Shown piece by piece: positions 1 through 13,353 of a stretch of DNA of 64,000 nt. The translations under genes were made by a program, and so were the position numbers. The stretch's first letter is position 1, and each line of letters starts with the position of its first letter. The DNA is from Certhia americana (taxonomy: Eukaryota; Chordata; Aves; Passeriformes; Certhiidae), in the NCBI GenBank assembly GCA_018697195.1, contig CM031857.1, forward strand, positions 94,126,617 to 94,190,616. Reading direction: 5' to 3'. Under the pieces are notes generated by a model. The model was given only the letters and a program-made list of their open reading frames with translations, was not told the origin of the DNA and did no database searches.

Positions 1-2059
1 TTCATAATGTATTCTTCAATATCTGAAGTAATTACAACTTGACTAATTATGATTCTTGTTAGGCTGTTAAGATATCAATTATGCTAACAATAAATTATTG
101 ACATAGTATATAGGGCATGCTTTCTTTTTTCATATACAAAGTTATGAGCATAAAACTATTTATTCTGTGCTAATTGCCTATGAATCAGAAATTTCCATGG
201 AGGAAATGAATAATTCTCCAAAGCTGGAATGAACTGTACTTGTCAACTTTTCGGTAACAAGCATTAAGTATTGAAAAAGACTATTTTTCTCCAGATAAAG
301 ATGATAAGATCAATCCTACGTATATTATTCACTCATTAATAGATCAATTTCTTTATGCTCAGACTTCGTTGCAACATGTGCTCCTCTCCAGTATTGTTAA
401 GGCATATTGAACTAAACTGGAAAAAGGATAAAAAAAAAAAAGTAATCTGTTCAGGCCCTAACTCTATATTGAAACAATAAACTATATTAGGAATTGAAAT
501 GCATCTGTGAGAGGATATGTACATATATTGTATATGTATATAGAGAGTATATGCATAAATGTATATTTTTGATCTTCCCTTCCCCACCCCCACTTTTATG
601 TTTTTTGTTAATACTGCTCAATTTTTCTTCTGATTTGAATTTTTGGCCTCAGAGAAGACTAAACTACATTTTTTTCTCTTAGGAAAGAAATGTTTCTTAC
701 ATAGCCTGTTACAAGAACAGACTGAAAAATGTCAGTGAAAGTGCACAAAATATTAAAAATTTCAATTTTTTTTAATTTTTTTTTTTTTTTTTTTTTTCCC
801 CAAAGAAAACACATTTTAATGAAGCATCTGCATGTTCTTGGAAACAAGGGTATGAGTTCCAGGTTTTTGGCTCCTCCACTTTTATGTATTTTCCTGGCTC
901 CTCTGTCTTCTCTCTGCTTCTTTTGAAACGTCCCTCCTTGTCCATGCCAGAAGAATCGCCATCTCAGTGTCTGTTGGGAAAGACTCTCAAGGTAAAATAC
1001 TTGGTGCTGGGGGTTAGATTTCTTAAGGAAATTGTCTTCCCATTTGCTGTCATGGCTACAAAAGATGTAGCCAATGTCTTGGGATGGTTCTGAGGAGGGG
1101 AGGATGTGGTGGAAGCACTAAGAGAAAAAAGTCATGTAAAACCCTATGGAAGTGCACAGATATGTATTCAGATAATTACAAAGTAATAAGCTTGACATGA
1201 AGTAAGGAGGCTATGCGGCAAATAGAACAGACTCATCTATTCTGTTATCAAAATTTTCTACTTTTGTGTCTTCTCTACAATTTTTTAACTTATGAATCCT
1301 GATGCCATTAATTTCAAGCTATATTTAAAAATATTAAGGTTTCAACAATGGTAATTTTGAAGCAAACTTTGTTGCACCAACTGAAACTCTAAACATTTAG
1401 AAAATATCTCATGTTTTTAAAACAATAACTTAATATTTATTCTTTTGGTTATTATTTATGATGACTTATTTCTCTTTGTGTATGTCTTTAACTGTCAGTA
1501 CTGCATTGCTCTGTCTTTGGGTATTTGTTCAAACAGATTTTTACATGCATGATAGCACTATTTTCTGTTTCTTGAATATAATCTTTATTAAGCTGCCAAA
1601 TTCATTTATTTTCAATCTTGGTTTAGAGGCAAAATGATACATGACTGGAAAATTTTATTACATTAAAATCTACTGTGAGTCACAGAGCACTTTAATAAGT
1701 ACATATAAACTTTCTTTTTTTGTCTACCAACAAATATTCTGTGTAATGTTTTAGGGTCATAATTAGCTATATAGCATGAGAAAATACCTGGTTAATACAA
1801 AGACTACTATTTATGAGAGACCATATGCAATTAACTTGAAATTATGATAATAGCAACCGCACTTTAAGTGGCTGCTGTGTTGTGTCACAGAACAGCTTAT
1901 TTGCTAGTAACTAATTAAAGAAAAGACATACGTTCTTATGGAAAGAAAGAGTAAGTAGTAAAAAATAAAAATAAACTATGTTTAAGCCTCTACTTAGAAA
2001 AAATCCTAATGATACTGGTTACCACCTTTAATAATATTTTTTATAACCCTTAGAAATAT
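1..2059. other. AT-rich non-coding DNA, no gene seen
   Basis: I see no exon-like open frame, RNA gene or recognisable transposon here. The only clear structure is a T22 homopolymer at 776-797, just after a short interrupted T run. Short open frames overlap on both strands with no shared conservation signal. This is most likely intergenic or intronic sequence. Confidence 0.7.
776..797. repeat. poly-T tract (T22)
   Basis: A run of 22 T follows a short T run interrupted by AA. It is a length-variable homopolymer. There is no SINE or LINE body next to it that would make it a retroposon tail. Confidence 0.9.
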
Positions 2060-3350
2060 TGTATTGGGTTTCTGTAACAAGGGACCTGTGCAGGGGTGGC
2101 CTCTGTGAGAAGAGATCTGGAACTGTATCCATATCAGACAAAACCAGTTCCAACCAATCTCTGTTGCCCAAAGCTGAAACTATCAGTGATGCTGGAGGTG
2201 CCTCTATGATAACATATTTCAGAAATAGTAAAAACCAGTATGCAGCTCCCAGATTTTTTTGATATTTTGAATTCCCAAGATTTAGAAAGTCCTTTTTCCC
2301 AGCCCAGTGAACGAAGAAACAGTTGAGAGTCGTCTTTTCTGTTTTCCAAGGTTGTTTATTTTTCCTTATTTATTACATTCTTTCCCTGACTAGCAGAAGT
2401 CTGCTCAGCAGGTCAGTTCAAGGCACAATCCACTGTCCCCAATGTGGTGGATACTTTTATACTAAAAACTACATGTACTATATTTACAATAACTTTTCAA
2501 TACCTATCATCTTTGTTAGAAAGTCTGTCTCTAAACCAACCAGAAAGTGCCACTGTCACAGCAGAAGATGGGACATATGAAGAAGAAGTAAGAAGCCTAA
2601 AAACCACAACGTTCCTCCATCTTGCCTTCATCTGCTTGCCATTCTAACAAACCCAGAAATCTAAAATTCTCACCCTGTGATAAATTACATATTATGCTAC
2701 TATCTAATGCACATTCTTGAAAGTTCTACTTCTTCCCAGAGCCTAAGAAGCCTTTTCCATGGACAAAGGTTAAAAACAGTGTTTGTCAGGGGGTTTGGAT
2801 CCCTTAAAACATGCAGAGAAATACTTCTCAGAATTCTTGACTCCAACATGCAGCAGCTGGGAGAGATGAGAGAAAATGTCAGGGAAACATTCCTGCAGAT
2901 ACTGAGATCAAAGAAGGAGAGGACTTCCTCCCCTGCACACCTTAACAGATTCCCCTATAGCCCATGGAGAAGAACATAGTGAAGCAGTCTCCCTGCAGCC
3001 CATGGAGGACCATGACAGAGGGAATTTTCACCCTGCAGCCCCTACAACACACCACAGCAGAGTAAATAGCCATGTCCTAAAAAAAAGCTGCCACCCATAG
3101 AGAGCCCACACTAGAGGTAGCAGGAGTAGGTTTTCTGGCAGGAAATATGGCCCATGGAGGAACCCACACTGAACTAGTCTGTCCCTGAAGGATTCTTCCC
3201 CAAGGAAAGTGCTCACACTGAAGGAGTTCACAAAGATCTAGATCTTTTGGGAGTAACCAAATGCTGGTTTTGAGGAACAGTGTGAAAAAGAAGGAACAGT
3301 AAAAGTGAAGTGGTATGTACTGGTTGCAACCCCAGTGATATTCAGGAACA
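2060..3350 (+). mobile_element. Old ERV LTR (avian ERVL-like), split by a nested LTR
   Basis: The element starts with TG at 2060 (TGTATTGGGTTTCTG) and runs to 2246. It resumes at about 2849 with the repetitive 'cag-cccatgga-gga' style of a long avian LTR, whose internal motif 'gcagcccatggagga' occurs near 2994. The same family is present a second time at about 21340-23038. The copy looks old: it carries many substitutions and lacks the 3' end seen in the second copy. It holds no open reading frame of note. The interruption at 2247-2848 is flanked by TGCAGC on both sides, so the element was in place before the inner LTR arrived. The ERVL label is recognition by eye; the LTR nature is better supported than the class. 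Confidence 0.6.
2247..2848 (-). mobile_element. Nested solo LTR, copy A (6-bp TSD TGCAGC)
   Basis: About 600 bp flanked by TGCAGC at 2241-2246 and 2849-2854, a perfect 6-bp duplication as made by many ERVK-type integrases. Read on the minus strand it starts TGTTGGAG. It has a TATA-like TATAAAA (plus-strand 2455-2461) and, about 100 bp further on, an AATAAA (plus-strand 2355-2360), the U3-R-U5 order of an LTR. It matches the copy at 12142-12787, in opposite orientation, over its whole length including both ends. No internal retroviral sequence adjoins it, so it is a solo LTR. The minus-strand 3' end reads CTGGGA instead of the usual CA, so the exact end is uncertain. Confidence 0.65.
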
Positions 3351-6300
3351 CTCTTTGGTCAAATAAAGGCAATTCTCACTAAATACTGCTTTTGAAGAAC
3401 ACAATTATACTTAACTTTGTAAGGATCACATAACTGAATTTTTATAGAATTTCATTTAAACACTAATTTATGATTAATATTTAATTTTGGCCTTGAGCAG
3501 ATAATTGCAATACTGGAAACTTAGACATGGAAATATAAATAATTTTTATCTTAATAAGAAACATGGTCTCCTTCAAGATTACATTCCTTGTGATATAAAT
3601 AAAAATGATACTTGAAAGTTGTACAGGAGAGTGTCTAGTTAATTAAGGCAATATTGAATTGTGTTGCAGTTATCAGGACAGTTTTGTTACATTCTCATTC
3701 AATCCATTCATGATTTTTTGAAGTAGAAAGTGTGAAGTAGAAATTGTGACATTCACAGTTAGTGAACTTAGTCCTGATTAGATTTTCACAATTGGGCCCT
3801 GGTTGAATGACTTTAAAGTGACACTTTAGTGGAGAGACCTGTGAAAGAAACCAAGCTCTACAATTACATCTGAAAGGGTCATATGGCTGCATATTTTTGA
3901 GCATCTTCCTTACAAACAAAATGTTTCAATTAATCTACATTTATCAGATGAAGAAAATGTTTGAACATTCTAAAAACCTCCATTCATTCATTCTTGACTA
4001 TTCTGACTCTAGAATCTGAGAGCTAGTCATCAAGTTACAATGAGTTTGCATTTGTTTCTAAGTGGCAATCAAAGTGGAAGGCATGCACTGAATTTAAAAA
4101 AAATGTAAGGTTGCCTGGTTTATCACACTTTGCCACAAAAAGCACTGAGCTGTGAAAATTCAGAACTTCTCAAATTATTTAACCTATTCATTTCTGGTCT
4201 TTGACTGATGATGGTTTGTGGGGATCAGGATTTGGTTGTTGGGGTTTTTTTTAATTTTTTTTTCTCTTTTTTTTTTTTCCAATAAATCAATATGATTTGC
4301 ATTTTATACTTTAAAAATATCTCTAATACTTTTCTAGTACTTAGAGTTATGGATATGCATAGTTCATCCTTGAAGGAGTACTCCAGCTGTGTAATGAATT
4401 ACTGACAATTTACATCGTGATAAGGAAGAATCTGAGATCACAGAATTTTTCTGCTTCTAGTTATTGATTCAAAATAGCTTAATGACAGATATAAAAAAAA
4501 TCTTCAGGAACAGAACAAAAGATTTCTAGTGCAGTTATCATTGCAAGTCAATAACATTGCTTGTCATTGCAAGTATTATTTTCAATAACATGACCTACCT
4601 AGAGTATTTTGTTTAATAAACCAGAGAAAGAATATTTTCTTAATCTTATTGAAACTCTCAGATACTTTCCATATCATATTTAAAATAAATAATGTTTAAA
4701 GGTGTACTGAAGTTGTGAATATTTTTGAATGATCAAACTGTGTGGTTTTTGGAATTTTAAATCCTGCATAGGAAAAATATATTTAGGAGTTCATTGGTAT
4801 CCACAATATTTATCTTTCCCTCATAAAACTTGTTTGGTATTTACAAAAAAACTTGTTTGGTATTTAATATTCAGACTGTCTCAGAAACATTGTCAAGAAA
4901 CAATACAAGTGAAAAAGGTCTTGAGAAAATAACAGTGTTATAGATATTTGAAAAATAAGATGGTGTTTGCATGACAAAGAGCAACAAATTATGAACTTTA
5001 TTACAGTGTTGGTAAGGAGTTCATATTTCATTAAAATAACACAAAAACATCTGAAAAGAAGTTTCTATAAACGCTAGATTAAAGAAAAAAGCAAAATAAT
5101 ATGAATACAATAAATGCAATCAGTCTGAATAATGTCTGAGGTAGAGGAGAAGATATTTCAAAAAGTGTATTTATAAAATTACTTATTTCTTTCTTTAAAG
5201 CCGGACTACTGAACAAAAACAACAATGCAAAGAACATGCTAGAAAACAAACTTCCTAGATAATTAAACTAGATAGTAAAAATTTTTGTAGAAAACATTTC
5301 TTTCTATGATATTTTTTAGTTAGAGTCTCTTGCATCAGTATTTTTTGCACAATGCATGTTTCCCCTGCAAGAATACTCTCAATTCCTATGATTTTTCCGT
5401 TTCTCCAGATGACATTCATCTCCTCTACTGCAGAATCTGACAGTTTGTTATAAACTGAAAAGGTAGTGAATGGAAAATAAACAAAAAAAACCTCCACCAA
5501 ACCCCAAACCATAAAGAACATTGCCATTGTTATATAAATACTTAAATTTCAAATTACAGGTGTAAATCAGTTACAAAACTAACATAGTAGACACCATCAT
5601 ATTTGAGTAGGATTACATATAAACATAATTTCATAACAATGTGCTATGAAAATTATTTATACTAGGTATATCTTGATATTTTGATATTAGTTATTTCTTA
5701 AATTGGTGCAGGTTTGTGAATCTACTTAAAGGAATAACATAAGGACATAATTACAGAAATATTTGTTCTAGTCCTTATATGTGCATATAAATATATATTT
5801 CAACCATATCAAATCAGGTCAACATCCATATAACCTGCATACTGTCTTTGTTATTTCTCAGTGTACATGTAGTAAAGGTTGTAAGGATGCTTGTGCAGTG
5901 TGCAGCAATGCCCAGGATTCTGATTCCTATGCTTAAGACACCATTTTTACTAAGATACTTCAAAAACTTCAATTTTTTTTTTAAATTTTGAGATCTGGTG
6001 AAAGAAAACAAACTAAAAAAAATCACAAAATACAGTGTTTTATTACTTACTTAACCACCAAGATTTTAATTTATTCCAGCTACAGTACTTAGAAAGCTTG
6101 CTTATGAGTATAACACAAATGATTCTTTTCATGTTTTTCCTAGTTATCTACATCCCTGAGCTATATTTAATGTTATGCATATCCAAATACTAATGTTGGC
6201 TATTATCTTCTTTACTTGCAAACACCATATTATTTAGAGCTTCAGTCAAATGACAAGACACATATACCACCCTCCTTGACTGACATGCTTGCAATGCTAC

Positions 6301-9300
6301 CTGTAAAAAAGATGAATGATGGAAAGAAAAAGAAACAGATTTACTTTACCCTGAATGACAAACAGGAACAAGTTGACAATGTGTGCCACTTGCAGAGCTT
6401 TATATCCTCAAAAACATAAACAATCTCTTAACTTATATATGCTTGAATTAATTTTTTAAAATTTCTGTCTCTCTTTCTTATACCTGGGGCCTATGTACTT
6501 TTGGCATTTTTACAAAGAAATGATTTTGCTGATGATTTGATAGACTATTTGAAATAAATTACATCAAATTTACAAGTGGTGTCCCAGGTGCTTTTATTTC
6601 TTAAGGTTTTTCTACTTTTTCTACTTTTTTATTTACACACATCATGAAGTAAGTTGCAAATTCTCAAAAGGCTTATGTTTTTCATTGTTATTTCTTTTTT
6701 AACATATATTGAAATATCATCTCTTTTAATAATCTGTATGAAAGATGTGTTTCTCTTTGACTAGGAACACAAAGATTTTCTAGACGTAAGAATTGGTGTG
6801 GTTATGCTGCAGTTCGTAAATTCACCATTAGATTGGACATGTAGATATGTATTCATTTTTTACTCTGTCTGCAGAGTGGTCCTGTGGCTGTGAGATACAA
6901 CCCTTAATCAAGATTTATTTTCATTGTACTGCAGTAGGAATAGCATGGAACAATTGACTCTGAGAAAAGTATTCTTCATATTTATTTCTGCCTTTATACA
7001 CACATATTTTATATATATAAAATGAGTGTGTACATGTGTGTGCATCAGTATATCTCCTTATAATTGTTATCTAGAATGATTAAGTCCCATCCCACACTGC
7101 TTTTTTTTTCCACCGGTATTTAATATTCTGATATACTTTCCGTGATGAATAATATGTAAGTACTTTTGTGGATTTATAGAAAGACTTCAATATCAAATAT
7201 GCATAGATTCCCGTTAGCAGTTTGTCCAGCATTTTTCTTAGTGGGACGATCACAGCTTACATAGCCATTAATAGCATTCTCTGCAGCTCATGAGTTTTCC
7301 CTCGAGGACTTACATCAAAGTGCTGAGCAAGCATAATGGTACAAAGTTTGAGATTTGAAGAAATCATAGCTTCAGCTATTCTGGATTCAGGTTGTATCAG
7401 CAAAAATACTTCTGAACAGATAAACAATAAAAAACCCAAAAATATTGAATTCACATTTATTCATGTAACTTTGCTAATACAACAAATAAAGAACATTTAT
7501 GTTTGTAATGCTTATCAAATCCATGTTATGTTTGCTTTGTCTTTGTAAAACTTTCTAGACTATGTAGAATTTTCCAGGATTTAGATGAGATCCTTAACCC
7601 AGTAAATGTCATAGTACTGTAACTGTTACCACTAATGTGAGCTCAGTACGTGTTCTCCAACACTTCGAGGCATTATTTTAAAGTGCTAAAAAAACCAAAA
7701 ACCTTAGCTACAACTTTTGATAGGCATCACTACTTTATTCAAGTTTAATAAAAAAATATTGAATATGAGACTTGGCAAGGAAAATAAAACCTAATAAGTA
7801 GACTTGTTCTTTTTTTTTTTTATTTTTTTTGTTTGGTATTTTTTGTTTGGTATTTTTTGTTTTGTTTTTTTTTTTAACTTGGGGTGAGGTTTGAGGTTGT
7901 TCTTTGTTGATTCCTTTTTTCTTTTTTTTTTTTTTTTTTTTTTTTTGTAGGAGGAGATTTTACAGAATGACAGATTCTGCTATAATAGGATTACTTTTTC
8001 AATGAAGTTATGCTTTTTTCCAAAGATTTTGTTTGTTTTATGCACACTCTGTTGCACTATTTTGCACAAAATAATAATTTTTTTAAGGATAAATAATTAT
8101 TTTAAGGAGACTGTGTTGTACATGTAAGTGTCTATTTACATATATTTAGCAGATCTTTGAGCTAAATTTATGAGCCAGTGAAAATTTACAGTCAAATTAA
8201 TAGTCAGTCTATCCCAAACTTTCATGTACTAGTACTTTAAGGCTCTAGGATATCTCAGAGCAAAGAGAATAAGGATACACCCAGACCTTGTACATATAAT
8301 TTTACTTATAACTATGATGAATGAGGCAGAATACAAATTTTGAGAACAGCTAGCTTGGAGTACAGCAGTCCATCACTTTGGGTAGTATTCGTGTTGCCCA
8401 ACTTTTGTAGTCAAAAATACAGCAGTTGTGTCAAAGCTCTTTATAATTTATGTGATAGCCAAAAGTAAAAATATAATCCAAATTTTGAGACTATGTTTAT
8501 TCTGAAGATGAATTCTTTTCATAGAGATGAAGAAAACTAGCTGAACTAAATAATATACTTCATAAAACTCCCAGGAGGATAAAAGGATCTTCCATTTGCA
8601 TATTCTGGCAACTGCTCCCTTTGAGAAGGGGTTCCTCATCAGTCTGGCACCTCTTTTGGATCAGCCATAGGTCTCATGTGCATCATCTCTCTAGCAGCAA
8701 TTTTATTAGGGCAATTTATGAGATTTTCTGTTAATTAAATTTGTAAAGAATTATGTATTATTTTATATAGCTGGCATGAAATTTGATTGCCTTTTAAATA
8801 CAAATCAGAGGATAGATTTAAAACTTCTACAACTTGAAGTATTTTCTGCTTTAAACCTTGAAGTAAGAAATTAACAGTCAGAATTTTGAGAAAGGTCAAC
8901 AATGCGCGTACCTAAAAACAATGCTTGAATTTTATTTCCCAAACACACAGCAATGTGGTTGTATGAGACTTTTATCCTCTTCAAGCCCTGGGCTAAACAT
9001 TCAAGTTGAGAAACTTGAATTGTGTTGATATAAAGTTACATTTATTTTTAGGAACAACGCTCTCTTCAGGGCATTAAAATCTTGGCTGTGATGGCAAATG
9101 CACCCTTATTTGATGTTGATAAAGACTTACAAGTGCTTTTATTTTCCTAATGCATGGTGAAGGTTTTCTGGTTCATCCACAGTTCTGCTATCCTAGGGGA
9201 CACAGCCAGAAGCATGCTGAACTACTGGAGCAGCACTGGGCTAAGACTTGCTGCCTGAATTACATGGTGAAGGCTAGTCTTTTCTCTCTCTTTAAAGAGT

Positions 9301-12135
9301 ATTAGGGAAGCAAAAAGCTTATTCCTTTTGGATTTGAATGGAAAAAGAAAGATCTGGAACAAAGCCCACAGTATTTAACCTTTCAACATAGAAAATGACA
9401 TGAAATTTCCAAACAAGAACTTTTTAAAATTGTTTAAATGTCAAAAAAAGTAAATTTCAGAGTAGTTGAAAGATATTACGAAGCTAATTTCTAATAAAAT
9501 GTCTAACTGGGATTTTTGTGGCAAGTCATAAACACAGTTTACATCCAAAATAACAACAAAAAATTATAATGAAATGATAATTAGCTGATATTTGAAAGAT
9601 ATTGTATTTGCTACTCAATTCATTTCAGGCTATAATTAAAAGCTTCCTTTCATAAAATTTTAAGATGTGTTAGGATGCAATAATAATTTTAATTTATATT
9701 TTATAATCACCCAAAGATAATTTTGTTCTTGACTGTGGTGTTTTTCAGGCAGAGATAATAACAAAAATCTACTGCAGTTTCCCAGCCCCACGGAATCAGC
9801 GGACAGATGGCTTTGGTGATAGATGGCAACAGTTGCTGAATAATAGGTAGGTGCAGTGTGGTTTATGGGAGCTGCTTGAGAGGCAAGAAAGACCTGTGTT
9901 TCCCTTCTGCTCTGGAACATTCAGATGACAAACACATGAATTCTGATGCCACAAAATAGACAGAAGTTGAGGAAAGTCTCTACTGAACATCTACACCTGC
10001 AAACCCACAATGCAGTGTATTTGCAGAAGAACATGAAATTAAAAAAAAAATCCTTTTGAAACACAGTGACAGAATGATGAGTTTTTTTGATTGATATCAA
10101 TATGCAGTACTGATTTTTTTCCTAAAACCTTCTTTAAATACTTTCCTATTCTGTTCAAAGGGATATTCATGCTCTGTGCATATAAACTAAGTTCACCTGA
10201 TTTAAAATTAGTTTTTTCAGAAACCTGTATATTTACATAGACAATTATGTCAGGATTGATTTGTTGGTGGAAAAAAAAAAAAGTTTCCTTGAGCCATTTG
10301 GAAAAGCTTAGAGTATCCTAGTCATCTCCACAGTTCTGGCAAATCCAAGACACAACAAAAACTAGGGGATATAGAGCCCTGCCTGGGCATCAGCTATAGG
10401 CCCCAGAGGGCCTAAAATGACATTGCAAATATATGCTTAGGCAACTAAATCTAGATCCAGATTTTACAGCTGGTGAATAAGGTGATATTCTCTTTTACAG
10501 AAATTTATTTATTCCATAGAGTTTGGGTACATTTTTTAGGAAGACATACATTTCTGGAGATGTTTATATATTTGTGAAACTGGGCAACAATTTAAGACTA
10601 AGGTTTATGATTCAACCCAGTACTAGACACCTCAGCATAGCCTTCTGCCTCCTTGCTGAAGGCTATGAAGATGTTATAGGATATCTTACAAGATATTATT
10701 CTACTCAATAATGACAAGATAGTACCTCAACTTAGAGGTTAAGGCCACTAAGACCTATTAATGCAGTCAGAGCTGTGAGTTTTGATAAAAAACTGGAGCT
10801 TTTCTGGTTTGTTTATAGGTTCCAAGCAAAAGGAATTATTTAGTCCTCTTGATCACAATGAAATATAGAGGATGATTTAGCTGAATGAACAGGAGTCTAT
10901 TTAGGAGAAGTATGCCAAACTTTACTAACTATATTGATTGATTTGCATTTGTTACCATGGGTGTTTAGATATGTACATAGGTTCTACTGTTTAAACTGAA
11001 ATACAGATATAAAAAAATAGATCTCAACTTTGTTTTAAATGTTGAGCATATTATAGGGTTTTTATTCTACAGCTATGAAGTGGATTAGGAACTAAATCTA
11101 AATTCTGGTTCTTGTAATTCTTAGGTCTAATCTGAGCTCTAAATCAACTTTATGCTTTTGACAGGTAGTTCTGCAAGACTTCAATTTTTGATTCAGATAA
11201 GTGCAAGGAAATGTAAAGTATTATTGCTTCTAATAGTGACACTATTTCACTAGTTGTAGATGCTGGGTGAAACAATTTTCCATTCAACATAGTCTAGAAT
11301 TCATCTGCAGGTTACAAAACCAAGACCAGGCCTTGTCACTGCATTTCCAGTAAATTGAATCAACAGCTGTTCCAGAAGTACTCATTTGCTAGTGGCTTTT
11401 CCCGATATTTGACAAAACAAATTCAACTCAATATAGCATATTTAAAGTAAAAGGTCCCAACTAAAATCCAAATAAATCATGTTATTTGTCTTAAATTCAC
11501 CAGCATTACAATGATTGTTGAAAGAAACCGCTTCCTCCCCTGACCTTTTGATATCAGCTGATTTTCTGTGTCCTGTTCATGAGACAGCGAGTCCCTCCAA
11601 GCCTTTCAACACGGTGGAAAACATGCTGAAAAATGATACATTTGGTAAGGTTTCTCAGGGTTTGCTGGTTTGACAGCAAGCTAAACAAGGCTGCGGTTTG
11701 GTCTGTTCATCTTAAATCCAACTTGATTGATGTCATAATAGACTAAAATGCAATCAAAAACATTTGGTAATAACAAGAAACATAAATAATGCAGAGGTTT
11801 AAATATTAATACTAATACTACTAATACAATAAAAAAAAAAAAAGACTCAGAACAAAAAACCCCAACCAAATGTGTCACAATTATATGCAAAGTGACACAA
11901 TATATGTGCATAGCTGTCTTAATATTATATCAGGAAGGTTTAATTTACCTTATCTCCTTAATTTACCATTGTTCTTCTGATAGAGATGATACTAAAGGTT
12001 TCATAATTTTCTTTATATTTTATCACCAGATTACACATTTGGTCTTGCCTGTGAGCTACAGAAGCCAACAGGAAACAGTTTATAAAAGTTATGTGCAAAA
12101 TGCACCTTAAAAAAGATAACTTTATCAAATTTCTA
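3351..12135. other. Long AT-rich non-coding stretch
   Basis: About 8.8 kb without a recognisable gene or a clear transposon. It contains T-rich low-complexity patches (4244-4280, 7811-7946) and a short direct duplication of an 'acttgtttggtattta' motif around 4830-4865. Open frames stay under 100 codons and overlap in several frames, as chance frames do. A segment at 10320-11170 has a faint ancient-repeat look, but I could not place it in a family. Confidence 0.65.
7811..7946. repeat. T-rich low-complexity block ending in T25
   Basis: Interrupted poly-T with repeated 'tttttgtttggta' units leads to an uninterrupted T25 at 7922-7946 followed by GTAG. The T run plus AG looks like a splice acceptor, but no supported exon follows, so I treat it as low-complexity sequence only. 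Confidence 0.85.
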
Positions 12136-12141
12136 GATTCT

Positions 12142-12787
12142 TGTTGTAATCAGAAATTCTAAGATATATTTCTTTGCATGTTTAAGAGATTTTAAAACCT
12201 CTGACAAACAATTTTTAAAACTTTTGTTCATGGGAAAAGGCTTTTTAAGCTCTGGAATGAAGCAAGAGCTTTCAAGAATATGTATTAGATAGTAGCACAA
12301 CATCTAATCACAGTTTATCACAGGGTGAGAATTTTAGATTTATGGGGTTTTTAGAATGGCAGGCAGGTGAAGAAAAAATGGAGGACCACATGGCTTTCAG
12401 GCTTCTTCCTTCTTCATCTGTTCCATCTTCTGCAGTGGTGGTGGCGCGTTCTGGTTGGCTTAGCATAGAGTCTTGACTTTCTAACATGAATAATAGGTAT
12501 TGGAAAATTATTGTAAATACTGATTACGTGGGTTTTAATATAAAAAGTACACACTGCCCTGACGGTGGGGGAAGTGCCTGGGACTGTCCTGCAGAGCAGG
12601 ATTCTGCTGGTCAGGAAAAAGAATGTTACAGATAAGAAAGAATAAACAATCATGAAAAAACAGAAGAGATGGTTCACAACCAGTTCTTCAATCTCTGGCT
12701 GGAGAAAAAAAGACTTTTACTTTCTCAGGTTTCTCGGTGCACTGTGAAAAAAACAATCAGAAAAAAATATTTTTATAAAACCTGAGA
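12142..12787 (+). mobile_element. Solo LTR, copy B of the family at 2247-2848
   Basis: Plus-strand LTR of about 646 bp starting TGTTGTAATC, with a TATA-like TATAAAAA at 12539-12546 and AATAAA at 12641-12646, about 100 bp apart as in copy A. The flanks GATTCT (12136-12141) and GATTCC (12788-12793) form a near-perfect 6-bp target duplication. The similarity to copy A is obvious by eye along the whole length, including the segment around 12310-12335 shared with 2665-2685. The end reads CTGAGA, parallel to CTGGGA in copy A, so both copies have the same non-canonical 3' end. No internal retroviral sequence is attached. A CR1 fragment begins about 20 bp after it. Confidence 0.65.
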
Positions 12788-12805
12788 GATTCCAAATATG
12801 TAAAA

Positions 12806-13353
12806 TATGTAAAATGAAGTTCAATGAGGCCAAGTACAAGGTTCTGTGCCTCATTCAGGGCAATCAGTCTCTAGTGTCAATACAGACTGGAACTGAATGA
12901 ATAAAGAGCATCCCTAAGGAGGGGGACTTGAGGGATAATGGTGGTTGAAAAACTGGACATGAGACAGCATGATATATTTGCATCCCAAAGCCAATCAAAT
13001 CCAGTGTTGCATCAAAATACGCTTGGCCAGCAGGTTAAGGCAGGAGATTCTCTCCTTCTACTGTGCTCTAAAGAGACCCTGTATGGAGTGCTGTGCCCAG
13101 GTCTGGCATTCACAGCTCGAGAAAGGCATGTCCCCTCTCCAGTGAGCACAGGCTGAGAGTTGGGGCCATTTAGCTGGGAAAAGAGAAGGCTTCAGGGAAG
13201 ATTTACTGCAGCCTCTCTGTATATAAAGGGGACTTATAAGACAAAGAGGGACCTTTTGGAAAGAGCTGTAGTGACAGGATAAGGGTCAACAGTTTTAAAC
13301 TGAAAGAGAGAAGGGTTAGATTGGACAACCCAAACCATTCTATGATTCTATGA
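12806..13353 (+). mobile_element. CR1 LINE fragment with 3' end
   Basis: 5'-truncated CR1 (chicken repeat 1) non-LTR retrotransposon. The left part keeps the C-terminal reverse-transcriptase reading frame: from the ATG at 12814 the translation begins MKFNEAKYKVL, which matches the usual CR1 'FNxAKCKVLHLG' motif. Further on the typical 'agcaggttaagg' segment, the 'gctgggaaaagagaaggct' segment and 'ttttaaactgaaagaga' are recognisable. The 3' end finishes in two copies of ATTCTATG, the short terminal repeat expected of CR1. Stops and substitutions show that it is dead. Sequence between about 13320 and the end is shorter than usual, suggesting an internal deletion or a subfamily difference. Confidence 0.88.

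Noticed and set aside
7922..7975. Splice acceptor (T25 followed by GTAG) and exon
   Set aside because: The following frame is short and unsupported and no matching donor or coding signal was found; poly-T runs of this kind occur many times in the window.
10320..11170. Ancient amniote interspersed repeat
   Set aside because: Only a vague resemblance to old repeat sequence ('aactaaatctaaattctgg' type). I could not align a family or find ends.
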